Shown here one piece after another: positions 47,879 to 58,393 of a stretch of 64,000 bases of DNA (positions within the stretch are counted from its first letter, which is position 1; each line of letters opens with the position of its first letter). A program made the translations under genes and the position numbers. This DNA comes from Prototheca cutis (lineage: Eukaryota > Chlorophyta > Trebouxiophyceae > Chlorellales > Chlorellaceae), in assembly GCA_002897115.2 (NCBI GenBank), contig BCIH01000009.1:492877-556876 (forward strand), read 5' to 3'. Under the pieces are notes generated by a model that worked only from the letters and a program-made list of their open reading frames with translations, was not told the origin of the DNA and did no database searches.

Positions 47879-48256
47879 GGCGGGCCTGGGGCGAAACTCA
47901 GGGCTTTTATGTCAAACACATCGGAAAGAAAATGACAGGGTGCACTTCCGTGACAACAGACAACAGCTCTTGGTTTCCCGTCCCCACTGTGCGTATTCAC
48001 AGATGTCTCCCAGCAGGCAATGCCGTCCCCATTGATCAAAGGCGACATCAATTGGAAGGCATTGCATGGGATCAGCACATGTGCAACAGAGACATGCATG
48101 CATGGCCATATAATATCCATTTTCTCCGTGAACATTCAAGCCGCAAATCCATAAGACCCTGAGTGACTCGGTGCTGTAGGGATTGTGTCCACGAAGCGAT
48201 CGACGGGCAGGACTGTGTGTGACGGCATCTAGGAAGGCGGACTTGCAGAGTCCTGC
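47879..48256. promoter_or_regulatory. Divergent promoter, NSRP1 / scramblase
   Basis: About 380 bases between the two start codons; carries both promoters by position. Confidence 0.4.
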
Positions 48257-50990
48257 ATGGCGCTCCGCAGATTGGGTTCTATATCATCATTACTCGGGCA
48301 GCCTGTCCATGCCTCCCTGCGGGAGCCTGGGGCATGGGTTCCGGAGCTGGGCAGAACCTTCGAGTCCTGGCGCTGGATCAGCAGCAGCGCGGCGGCCAGC
48401 GCCCGCATGAGGCGGGTGCGCACGGAGCTGGCGCCCCGCACGCCCGATACCCCCGTCATCGAGGAAATACACGAAGCCGTGGAGCCCGCCGTGCCGGGCC
48501 AGCTCAACCTGCCGGCCATTGCCCAAGTGCTCCAGCACCGCGCGCTGGTGGTCACGCGGCCCATCGAGTGGGGCACCGTGCTCCTGGGCTTTGAGCAGGC
48601 CAATCGCTACACCGTGCTGGACGAGGCGGGGCAGGTGGTGGCACACCTCATGGAGGAGGAAGGCTCCATCGGCAGGGCCATCGGCCGCCAGCTCCTCCGC
48701 ACCCGCCGCCCTTTCACCGCCACGGTCCTCAGCCCAGATGGTGGGTGTTTTGCGGTTGTGGGCAGACACTTGGAGACTTTTGTATAGCGGTACCTGATTG
48801 CTTGTGGTTGTGAAGGGAGCTGTTATTGTGAAATGATTCCATCACACTGAAAAGTGTTGGGTGTCTCCTGTGGGCATGGACCTGGTTGAGGACGCCAGAT
48901 TTCTGATTTCTAGAGTTTGGCCATGACAGATGGTCTGTGTGCTTTGTCATTCCTCCACCATGGAATGCACAAACAAGTGGGAGCAAAACCACATGGGCCC
49001 CCCGCTGCCAACAACCTCAACTCAGGCTCGACGGTGTTGTTCCGCATGCGCCGGCCCTTTTACCTGATCAACTCCTCCATGTACATCGAGGACGGCAACG
49101 GCGAGGTCATCGGCGAGGTACAGCAGCGCTGGCACCTCTGGCGCCGCAACTACGACCTCTACATCGGTGGGTGGGTCAGGTGTTCTTTTGAGCGGGAAGG
49201 AAAGGGACCGAGGATAGAATGGCGTGGTTGCTTTGGCAACTCTCCGGCGGGCCGCATTGCTCCGTTATGAGGTGCCACTGCGCTGCATGCTTCACGCGTT
49301 GCGCTTCTCAGGAAACCGTGCTTAACCCTCCTCACAAACAGAACGGCGGCAATTTGCGGCAATCGAGGCCCCTCTCCTGGCATGGGACTTTGAGCTCAAG
49401 GACGAGGCCGGCAGTACCATGGCCCTCATTGACCGCAATTTCCAAGGTGGGTGGGTTTGGCGGCGGACAGTTGGCAAGGGGTGGCTAAAGGACTTTGGCA
49501 AGTTGACCCCAGTGCCGCAGCGCTCCTTCAGAACAGCAGACTCCTGGTGCAAGGTTTGGAGGCGGTGATGCCAACATTCCCTGCTGTTCAAGCCTGCTGG
49601 CCAGAAGCCCAGCGACTCATGAACAACGCAAGGCGCAGCAACATGCCCCCCTCGACTCACTTTGTTTGACCCAAGCCGTGCATTCATTCCTTCTTGCTTT
49701 CCACAGGGTTTGGAAAGGAACTGTTCACGGATGCCGGCAAGTACGCCATTCACTTTGGGAGCACGCCTGTCGAAGCAGCGGAGGAGCTAGCAACCGCCAT
49801 CCAGGCAAGTGCTGGCAAGGATGCAGTGCCGTTTGTTGTGCCCCGACGCTCGAAACGCAGAAGCAGAGACACAACTCCCCCAGCAGCGCTCTGTCGCGCT
49901 CTCTTCTCCTTCAGGCGCAGCACCCCGACCGGCCTGCACCCAATGTGACGGCGCTGGCTCGCGTTCGGACCGACGTGACGGTGATCCCGACCTCGACGGG
50001 GAACCAGCTCGTAGTGCACCGCCCACTCGCCCTGGGTCAAAGGATGATTGCCCTGGCGGCCGCCATCTCCATCGACTATGGTGCGCCGGGCGGGGTGGGC
50101 CATGTGATGTATGTCTGTGCAGCCTGTTGGGCGTTGCATGACGGTGGGGCAGATTACCGTCTCCTCTCTTTCACCGGGGTAAAACGCCTCCAAAGGTCCT
50201 CGGGGATCCCCTTGATCGTGCATCATGCCCCATTTGGCGAGCCTGTTTTCCACCTACCCGCCCACCCCACACGCTACAACCACCACCACCGCAGACTACT
50301 TTTCACGGCATTCCACACAAGGGGGGGGCCTGCTGTCACCGTTCATTGTACCACCCATGATTCCCTACCCCGTGCCCGTCGGCGGGGGCGATGTCCCGCC
50401 GGTGGCACCCGAGGCGGGTTCCGCAGCCGAAGCCGGGCCCCCAGGCGGCAGCCCCTATGGCGGTGCCACGGCGGGTGAGCCGGGCCAGGGCACCCATGAG
50501 AGCGGGCAGGAACCGCTGGAGCGAGATCTTGGATCCGACGACTTTTGGGGCGGCCAGGTAAGCCGCTTTTATTCAATTTTGGGGGGGTTCTTGTTTTTTC
50601 TGTTGAGGGAAATCCTGGATGTTTCGCACGTGCTCTTGGGGGAGAGGGCACGACGTGCGGCATCTTCCTTGGAAATAATGGGTCTTCACCAAACAGCAAC
50701 AAGATGGATTGACATCAAGGGGAGTATGTGCATGTCTACAAGAGGGCCAAAGCAATGAAATTGTGGCAGGAAAGTCTGAATCCTGCTGCCGCTGAGGTTG
50801 CATAGGCCGACAGAGGAGCTCCCTCTCGGAGCGGGCCCGGCAAGCCTCCCGGCCAGGTGACTCCACACCCAGCATGACGCCGTCCACTGCCACCGTTCGC
50901 CATGCGCAGGAGCAGGATTCTGCAGAGTCGCTGGACGAGGACGGCGGCGGCCTGTTTGGCGCGCTCCGGGACTTTTTCGAAGACGAGTGA
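48257..50990 (+). CDS. Phospholipid scramblase-family protein, probably mitochondrial (AIM25-like)
   Basis: Scramblase-fold protein; the plant and fungal members are mitochondrial and of poorly defined activity. Seven exons (48257-48740, 49026-49166, 49342-49446, 49707-49804, 49915-50080, 50295-50557, 50910-50990) close in phase to 445 residues. The N terminus is Arg/Ser-rich with few acids (MALRRLGSISSLLGQ... SSSAAASARMRRVR), consistent with a presequence. The domain shows LNLPAIAQVLQHRALVVTR, FEQANRYTVLDEAGQVVAHL, FRMRRPFYLINSSMYIED, GEVIGEVQQRWHLWRRNYDL, APLLAWDFELKDEAGSTMAL, IDRNFQGFGKELFTDAGKYA and the terminal hydrophobic LALGQRMIALAAAISIDYF. A Gly/Pro-rich acidic tail follows. Intron 4 uses a GC donor (CAG/GCAAGT). 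Confidence 0.88.
49805..49914 (+). other. GC-AG intron in scramblase gene
   Basis: Donor ATCCAG/GCAAGT is a textbook GC donor; acceptor CTTCAG/GCGCAG at 49914; phase 0. Joins ELATAIQ to AQHPDRPAPNV. Reading through runs into a divergent frame. Confidence 0.75.
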
Positions 50991-51117
50991 CGGTGCGTCT
51001 GCTCCCGTGCAGAGGACGGGCCACGAGCCCCGACGAGAAAAGCAGTCGCCGCACTTGCGTCTCCCAACGCCGTCCAGGAGATATCGGGTGCATCGAGCGG
51101 GCCAGCCTGCACCCCTC

Positions 51118-53425
51118 TCAAACGGCACGGTGTGCTTGGCCATTGGACTTGGTCACACCCACAAGTGGCGCTTCCTCCGGCTTGAGGAGCTCTGCCTTGG
51201 CGTCGCTTGCGGCCTTGGCCTTCATCTGAAGCAGGCATGGAGATGAACCGGACATCGATGATGTTGAAACATACCCAACTTTTTCCTGTTGGTGAGGCAC
51301 ACGTGTTGAGGAGAACAAGCAGAGCACCAGGCAAGCAGATGGTAGGGGCAACCTCCCTCCAACAGGTGCCACACCTTTTGAAGCTTGGCGTAGTTGTACC
51401 AGCAAACGGCCAGGAAGGCCACCAAGTAGCCACCGAGGTTCAGACGCGTCACCGGGGCCCTGTGGAAAGGAGAAACAGAACGGGACATGTCAAGGAGTCT
51501 GCCAGCGTTGGGCTTGGACCGGGTTCAAAGCGGGACGGCATGCCGGGGCCCCTCAGCCCTACTATTGGCTTCTCCCTGTGAGACAGGCCCCGCTGTCCCC
51601 CCCCGGACCACCCACAGCGGCAACGGCAAGCAAAGACTACTGCACACGCACGTGTAGATCCAGTAGCTGAGTCCGATGAGCAGCCAGTCCTTGACCACGC
51701 CACCAATGTTCATGGTCAGTGCCGATGTCTTGCCGATGAGCAGGAACACCGCCATGTTCAGGCCTGGAAGGTGCAAGGGCATTCGACAAAGTCTGTAGTG
51801 TCACCAAGCGATGTCCTGACTGTGCCTGCTCCGCCCACAATGCCCCCGCGCCTCCTTTCCCCCAGCAGGAACACAGTGGTCACCAACCCAACATCCTCCC
51901 ACGCACCAAATGCCACTCCCGCATTGGCAATGAAGACCAGCGGGTCAATCTTGAGTGCCGGGTCATTGAACACCGCAGACTGCAGCGATTACGGGGAGAT
52001 TGAAAGGGCACTGGTCGTCAAGTTGTGAGGGTGCTGTGTCTCCTGCAACAGGATGCCCCCACCCCACATGCAGCTGCCCGCAGCCATGCTGCAAAGAGGA
52101 CACCCTTCGCAGGCTGCTGCTCAGACCAGCGCACGCGGGGTGCCTGCTCTGGGTGGTGTTAGATGGCCCAGATTGCCACACGCCCCCCAGCCCATCCAGT
52201 CATATCTGTGATCACCCATCAACGCCACGCACCGCCTCGAGGAAGGTAAACGGCACCAGCAGGCAGCAAAAGCAGCAGGGCGCCACATAGTAGAGCGTCG
52301 TAATGGGGTTAAGCTTCAGTCCACGTGACTGGGAAGAGTGAATGAAGAGAGAAGAGAGAGGAGGGGTTGGAGTTCCGGTGCCTATCCTTCTTTCCTCCTC
52401 CGAACAATGCGCCATTGCCAAGGCCTTGAATGCACAGCACCAACCTCACAGGCCCACGACGATTCCCCAGACACTCGCTCCATCAGACAAAAACCGCTCC
52501 GCACCTGCAGCAAGATCTGGACGAGCACGAGTCTGATGGACTCGGAGACGATGGCCCCGAGCTGGAAGGCCACGCCAATAATGTTGAAATTGATCTCGCC
52601 GTATGATGCAATGGCGACGCCCAGCGTGACCAGCAGCATATTGGCGAACACAGGCCATGAGAAGACCTCGGTCTTAAAGGAGCAACCGATGAGGAAGACC
52701 GCGACGGGCATCAGTGCCTTGAGCATCTGGATGAACGACACCGACAGGTAGAGGTACGCCGCGTTGCCCACCCACAGGCTGATCGAATAGCACGCGCCGA
52801 TGGGCACGATGGCCCTGGTATGTGCGTGCGGGGGAGAGGGGGCGAGTGGTGTCGGGTCCATGCACAAGGAGAGCACGTGTAGCACGCCAATCAAAAAAAA
52901 ATCCCCCACCAAAGCACCCATGTACCTGATGTATGTGGCACGGTCCATGTTGATAGACTGCACCTTGCCAGATTTGACGAGCACAAAGGCCAAACTGGCA
53001 CAGAAGAACATGTGCCTGTGGAACGGTCGGGGGCAGGGGAGACTCTGTCACACCAGCATTTCCCAGGCACCCCATGCGCATGCATGGACGTGCATGCCGC
53101 CATGCGAGCGACAAAGATGGCTGCCTCGATGGCCACTCCCCCGAAGCATGAACCCCTTCCTTCATGCACCCCAGCGCAGCGACCTGGTCCTGCCGGTCCC
53201 AGTGGGCACTCCATGCCTCTCAAGGACGCAGGCCAAAACATACTCCCAAGGCCGGCTTGCACAAGGCACGCACCACATGGTGAGCGTGATGGGATAAGGG
53301 AAACCAGCATAGGCCAGCAGATACTTGTTGAACATGATGACCGCCCCGCTGAGTCCGATCCAGATGCCCACATAGGTGTAGGCCTTGATCACCTCCGCGG
53401 CCACGCTGTTGCCGCCCTCCGACAT
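51118..53425 (-). CDS. Triose/sugar-phosphate-phosphate translocator family membrane protein (DMT superfamily, KT/KVAG-type)
   Basis: Ten-helix antiporter of the plastidic phosphate translocator/nucleotide-sugar transporter group; this subgroup (Arabidopsis At1g48230/At3g17430 type) sits in endomembranes and its substrate is unproven. Start ATG 53425. In order: [40 protein letters not shown] (joined across an intron), [163 protein letters not shown], and a Lys/Glu-rich tail ending at the stop 51118-51120. The conserved Lys residues of helix 9 (KT near the start, VKDW) are present. The stop is only 127 bases from the scramblase stop (convergent). Confidence 0.9.
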
Positions 53426-55406
53426 GGCTGCCCCCGATCAAGACTTTGATGAGCAGGACCTCTCTCAACTGCCTCCAAAAGCAGGCTCAGAGCCTCTGCA
53501 CGGGCCGCGGGGGGGCAGGAAGACGGGGTGGGAGCTGAAGCACTGGGTCTGGTCCCAGCAGTCGAGTTTGAGCCGGCGCAACGTCCGGGCAAGCTGACGC
53601 CACAGACACGCACAAGGAAGCACGGAGCATGCTATAATCTTAGTCACTTCATCAAATGCCCAACCATAGGCCCTGCACTGCTGGGCAGAGCGCGCAGCGC
53701 TCCCAGCTTCCTCCATGGCTGGCTCACCGGACGCTGTGGATGACCACTGGACTGAAGCTTTACAAGACTGAGTCGTACCGTCTCAGGTGCAGTTTCAAGC
53801 GTGTTCTAATTCTATGCACTCAAAGGATTACTTGAAATCGCAAAACCCGGCTTGGTGCGGTTATTGGACGGCCCGAGGCAATCGGCCTGTTGCAAAACTG
53901 TGGGACCGGCCGGCCGGCCGGATCTCGTGAAGAGCACAATATTCGACAATCCCTTTCAGGCCCTCCCGTGCGAACATCCCCTTGTGCGACTGCACGATGA
54001 TGTTCATTCCTCACCAAAAGTCCAGTCTGAGAACAGGGCAGGGCCAGGAAGGAGCGCGTTTGTGGGCAACCGCCCTTCGACGTTCGGGGGCTTCGCAGCT
54101 GCTGAGGCTGGGCCCACCAAACCGCGCGTGTAGGCCCCATGCAACGCCTGTTAACTCCAGAAATCGAGATAATGAAGCGATTTCGGGAATTGAGGATGCA
54201 AATGGGAGTTGTGCCTCCCCGATTATGTCGGTTTCTCGTTCGGCGGCCCTTTGCCTTCTTCAAACGCGCCGCCAGCAGGCGTGATCGGGATTGGCTAGGG
54301 CTGGGCCAGACACTGTTTGGGCCCCAGAGCAGGTGCTGTTTGGATTGATTTCAGAAGAAAATCTCGTCTTACACCTCCATATCATCATTCAATTGCCCAT
54401 TGTTTTGTCGAATCAAGGGAAGCACTGTGCAGACAAAGGCAGGTCAATCTATCTAGGGATCAGGTTCAAGTTCAGCAACAGGCGATGTCGTGGCCACTGT
54501 TTTCTGGGCCCCTGCAGCTGCATCTGGCCTCGCTGTGGTCCTCCGCTTGTACTTCTGGCGACTCAGTTCCAGCCACCCGATCTTCCGCTTCTTGGATCCA
54601 GATCCTGAGTTGGGAGGCATTTCAGCCCAGAGCCCTTCTTCCAGCTCTGTTGCTCACTTGTCGATGCGCTCCGGGGAGCGGGTGCTTAGCACTCCTCGAG
54701 TGAATCGAAGATGGTCATCCTTCAGTGTGCCTGGGTGCTTTAGCATAAAACGCTGCACGATGCCGTTGATGACAAAGTCTCCCAGGGGTTGACCAGGGGC
54801 AGGGGTTGAAGGTCCAGCATTGTCCCCATGTTGGGGTGCCACGCTCGGGCTCAGCAAGACCACCTGGCGGTCCACAGCAGCCTGCTGGGATCTGGCACCT
54901 TGGATGTCTCGTCATGAATCCTGCTCGGTGTAGCGGGGATTGACCCGGCACTGCCGGCAGCTGTCCCGGTTGCAGTCCGCCGGCTGGCTCGGATCGTGCC
55001 AGTTGTCCATGTGCTGGGCGTGATCGTCAGGCTGAGGAGCTGTGGTGGGTGGTGCTGGCTGATGTCCACAGTCAAAAAACGCCTTCTCCTCATCCTGCGT
55101 TGAGGCGGACCACGGGAATGGTAGTGCAGCTACTGCATCGGACTGGTCGATGCGCCGGCTGTCACAGGGCCGGGGACAGCTCCCCGGTCGGCACCGAGCC
55201 ACCCCGCACGACCCATTGCTGCTGCGTGAGCACGACCTCGAAGGGAGGGCTGCACCGGCGGCTGCCCTGGGATGCGCACTGCAGGGGCGGCATTGAGGTT
55301 GTCAAGCACGCACAAGAGGCACGCCTTCGAGATGCGGCGGGGGNCAGAAGAGAAGACACCCACCCAGGGGGNACGCCGGCATCAAGNGCAACAGGTGCTC
55401 CAGGCN
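53426..55406. other. Gene-poor region with undetermined bases
   Basis: Nearly 2 kb without a confirmed gene. Minus-strand frames with coding-like composition occur at about 54654-54890 (VINGIVQRFMLKHPGTLKDD, then LRFTRGVLSTRSPERIDK), 54540-54610 (KKRKIGWLELSRQKYKRR) and 54906-55090 (DCNRDSCRQCRVNPRYTEQ). They may be exons of one unrecognised gene, but I could not join them in phase. Undetermined bases at 55344, 55372, 55387 and 55406. Confidence 0.4.
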
Positions 55407-55696
55407 GGGGCGAGGCCGGTGGACGTGATGCCCCGCGGTCGATAGTGGCCCCCATCCAGCAGCAGCACTGCGCGCAATCCAAACAGCAGCACCGCCCGGA
55501 ACAATACGCCATCCTCAAATGCCAGAGGTGTGGCGTGGTGTGGAACCGCGACGTCAACGCCGCGCGGAACATCCGCCACCTGGGGGAGAGACTGGTCCTG
55601 ACCGGCAAAAGACCGCCGCCTTTTGATCGCAAAACCAAGCTCCCCCCCCCCTTGCACATCCCCTGCCTCCCAGGCGCTCCACCTGATATGATATGA
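55407..55696 (+). pseudogene. Fanzor/TnpB (OrfB)-like C-terminal zinc-ribbon fragment
   Basis: A 3' fragment of an OMEGA-type nuclease/transposon protein. The frame encodes LKCQRCGVVWNRDVNAARNI (55514-55573), which matches the second CxxC pair of the TnpB/Fanzor zinc ribbon followed directly by the RuvC-III block D-x-N-A-A-x-N (Asp codon 55550-55552). It is followed by a short basic tail and a TGA at 55694-55696. About 110 bases upstream another frame reads NRCSR next to the undetermined base 55406, where the first CxxC pair would be expected, suggesting a frameshift or base-call problem. RuvC-I and RuvC-II were not found with confidence, so I call it a remnant or a very diverged/intron-split copy. 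Confidence 0.55.
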
Positions 55697-56300
55697 TCTG
55701 ATCACCAGGATTACCGCAGGCCCTGCGCCACGGATCAGCACCATTGAACGCGTGCTGTGAGGCAGTGCCCAGTAACTTTGTTCTTGGTAACCTCGTGGGG
55801 CGCCTCCTCTCCCCGGTGGAGAGCGGGCGCTGTTGTGGGGTGCGCCCCAGTTTGTCTGAAATCGTACCCCACCCCCGGATCCCCCACGAACAGGGATCTC
55901 ACGGGCAATAACGCATCTCAACACGCAAAACCAGACACCGTTATTAGGCCATGCAGCCCAGGAAAGTCATCACATGAACATGTAAGCACAATAAAATCAC
56001 ACCGAGAGGACTGGGACCTCAGAGGCCCAATGGCTCGGAGCCCAGTAGAGGTGGTCCTCCCTCAATGAGGGCATCAGGCTGCCGGATGCTCATGTCGTCA
56101 CCAGTAGTCCGGTGCAGTGCCCGGAAGCACGTGCCCAGCGCCGCATTCACACCGCTATCTCACACTGGCTACAAGTCTGTTTGTTCGGTAATCCTCCAAC
56201 ATGCCAGGGACGATGCCCACGTTCTTGTCGAGACAGTACAGCGCCCCCCGTGTCGACTTGGACGCGATGCGCCAGCCGCTTGCCCAGCAAACGACTCCCA
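55697..56300. other. Intergenic
   Basis: About 600 bases after the TnpB-like fragment. No coding segment, inverted repeat or target-site duplication could be recognised by eye. Confidence 0.4.
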
Positions 56301-56774
56301 TTAGGGGCTGCGCGGCATTGTAGCCACAAATTCTATGAGTCGCAGCATGTCCATGGGATCGGTTATCCCCGCCGTCAATTCGACGATCGGGCGGATAAGC
56401 TCGGACTGCTCTTCAGGTGACAGGTGCACGTGCACCCCCATGGCGTGCCGCTCCGCGAGCCTGCGCAACAAGTCATACGCCTGGCGTGCAGCGCCGTTTG
56501 GATCATACTTTGACAGGAACTCCGGCCAAGGAGCTGTGGGCGGCCACGGGCCAAGCCATGGTGCAGCCCCATGGCCCGGCTCTCTGGCCCGCGATTGTGG
56601 GTACGTTTCTGGTCCCCGATCGTGCAGCGGCGGCGGCTCATGCTGTTCCTGCTCTCGGGGCAGCGGCTCCTCTCCGGCTGGCGGCGCGGACAAGAGTCCT
56701 TCGCGTTGCTTGCGCTTGCGTCGCTGCCGAGCAGCGTTCGCTCGGTCGCTGACCCTCTGGCGTGTCCTCCACAT
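56301..56774 (-). CDS. Hypothetical basic protein, 157 residues
   Basis: Single-exon frame from ATG 56774 to the stop at 56301. The N terminus is strongly basic (MWRTRQRVSDRANAARQRRK), the middle is Pro/Glu/His-rich and probably disordered, and the C terminus has two amphipathic helices (ARQAYDLLRRLAERHAMGVH, EEQSELIRPIVELTAGI, MDMLRLIEFVATMP). I recognise no family. The clean helical C terminus argues for real coding, but no splice or neighbour evidence supports it, and it sits in the same gene-poor stretch as the TnpB-like fragment. Confidence 0.4.
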   Translation of the reverse strand: MWRTRQRVSDRANAARQRRKRKQREGLLSAPPAGEEPLPREQEQHEPPPLHDRGPETYPQSRAREPGHGAAPWLGPWPPTAPWPEFLSKYDPNGAARQAYDLLRRLAERHAMGVHVHLSPEEQSELIRPIVELTAGITDPMDMLRLIEFVATMPRSP

Positions 56775-58393
56775 GCTGTCCTTCACCACGACGACGGTCT
56801 GCGTGAGCACAATTGAGATCGAGTTTAGCCCGCTACCGAGATAGCGCCGGGTGTATTTCTCCTTTCGAAACGACGATCGTCTGTCTACGTCGTCCCTTGG
56901 CCCCGTTCTCTCACCCCCGATCACGCCATCTCGTAAGCAGCGAATAGCCCACTACTGTATTACTGACACAAAATACTTGAAAACATCCCCATGGGGCTCT
57001 CTCCCGCGCTTACGCGCCCTTTCCCATCTCGTTTTGGCACTTGCGCGCCGTTCACGAGATCACAGCTTCCGCGGGCCTTCCCTTGTGATGAGCTAGGAAT
57101 CTGGATTCCCCCCAAATGCGCATGTCTGAACGCATGAAAACCAACCGCAAACAGCATCCACATTCAGCACAGTTTGCAAGGACCAAGAACGAGTACAATA
57201 CTAGAAATGCATCCATGTTATATCGAGCCTGCAGCTCCCTTTAAATCGCCTGGCCATCCTTGGTGGCCGCACCATGGCAGCTAGCCAAGGGAACCAACCG
57301 CACGGAGCATGGCGCCACATCGTGGCGCCCACACCCAGGCACCCAGTGTGTAAGACAGTGGGATTAATACCCGTGAGACTGTAAACAGGGGACCAACAGC
57401 TTGTCTTGCAGGGTGCAAACGCCAGTGCAGAGACTCAGCGCAGCTTTTGTCTGGCATCATTGCAACCATGCGCAGGCATCCGCAGGAGCAAGGGCCTGGT
57501 TGACCGATTGAGTCAGCCATGCAATGCATGGAAGGTCCTTCTGGGCGCAAGTTGGGTGCATGGTGGGACTGGGTTCCTGGTGTGGGGCCAGGGAGCCACG
57601 GCGATGGGTGTGAACAGATGAAGCGAAGCATTTCATACGATGTGCCTTGATCTTCAAGCATATCATCCATTCCAATCCATACAGATGCGGCTCCAGGGAT
57701 TGTGTGCAAAAAGGGCTTCTCGACCGCTTTGTTTAGTGGTGGGTCTTGGGCGGCGGGCTGGCATGGCCGAAGCTGCTCCATATTCAGTGCTGGATGGTCT
57801 CGGCGGTCGGTGGAGGACCCACACACACACACACACACACACGGCAATTCCGGAAAACAGTTGCTAATTTCACTCGAGTTCATTTAAATGTCGCTGTGTG
57901 AACTATACTGAATCCAAGCGTACGTTGAACGCAGAGAGGCGATTCGGAAGGATATTTCTCTCCTCCCAAACATGTGGGACCCCCGTCCCTCTCACTGTGA
58001 TCGGACTTGAACAAGGGTTGCCAGCACTGAGTGGCGCCCTGATTGCATCAACGCCGCCTCGATGTGATGGGCGCACTCGTTCAACGATGGCATGGCCATG
58101 TGCTGCTGAAGGTCAATCAAAGCACCGCATGGGGGCTCCGCCGCCGGCAGGCGCCCCAGGTGCCGCAGACTGTGGGGGCCACTCAGAGTCATCCCAAAAG
58201 GCGGCGGTACACCCTGAACAGATCTTCCAGCCAAAGCGATGACAAGTGGGTATACCTGCCTGCTGATGGTTTGTCGCTGCATGCTGAACGTGTCGTGGGC
58301 TACAGCCATCCACTCTTGCGCCCAAGGGTTTGAGAACAGAGCTTGGGGGGACCTGCAAAACCACTGTCCTCTCTCCCCCATGACAATTTTCCA
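56775..58393. other. Intergenic, 1.6 kb
   Basis: No supported gene. A 200-codon minus-strand frame at 57281-57883 reads through a short CA repeat (57822-57841) and has no resemblance to known proteins. The promoter of the next gene is expected at the right end. Confidence 0.45.

Noticed and set aside
53424..53597. Plus-strand 57-codon frame starting at an ATG that overlaps the translocator ATG (shared CATG)
   Set aside because: The peptide is acidic/Pro-rich and looks plausible, but it occupies the 5' leader of the divergent translocator gene, has no homologue I recognise and no splice support. Kept only as a note.
53893..53920. CCGGCCGG-type palindromic repeat as a possible terminator or transposon end
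   Set aside because: Only a short GC palindrome with no partner repeat or nearby element boundary.
54120..54348. Plus-strand basic peptide (RLLTPEIEIMKRFRELRMQM) considered as a transposase fragment
   Set aside because: Short, no catalytic motif and no flanking repeats; insufficient to call.
57281..57883. 200-codon minus-strand open frame
   Set aside because: Reads through a CA microsatellite (CVCVCVC) and shows no domain or conserved pattern; probably noncoding.
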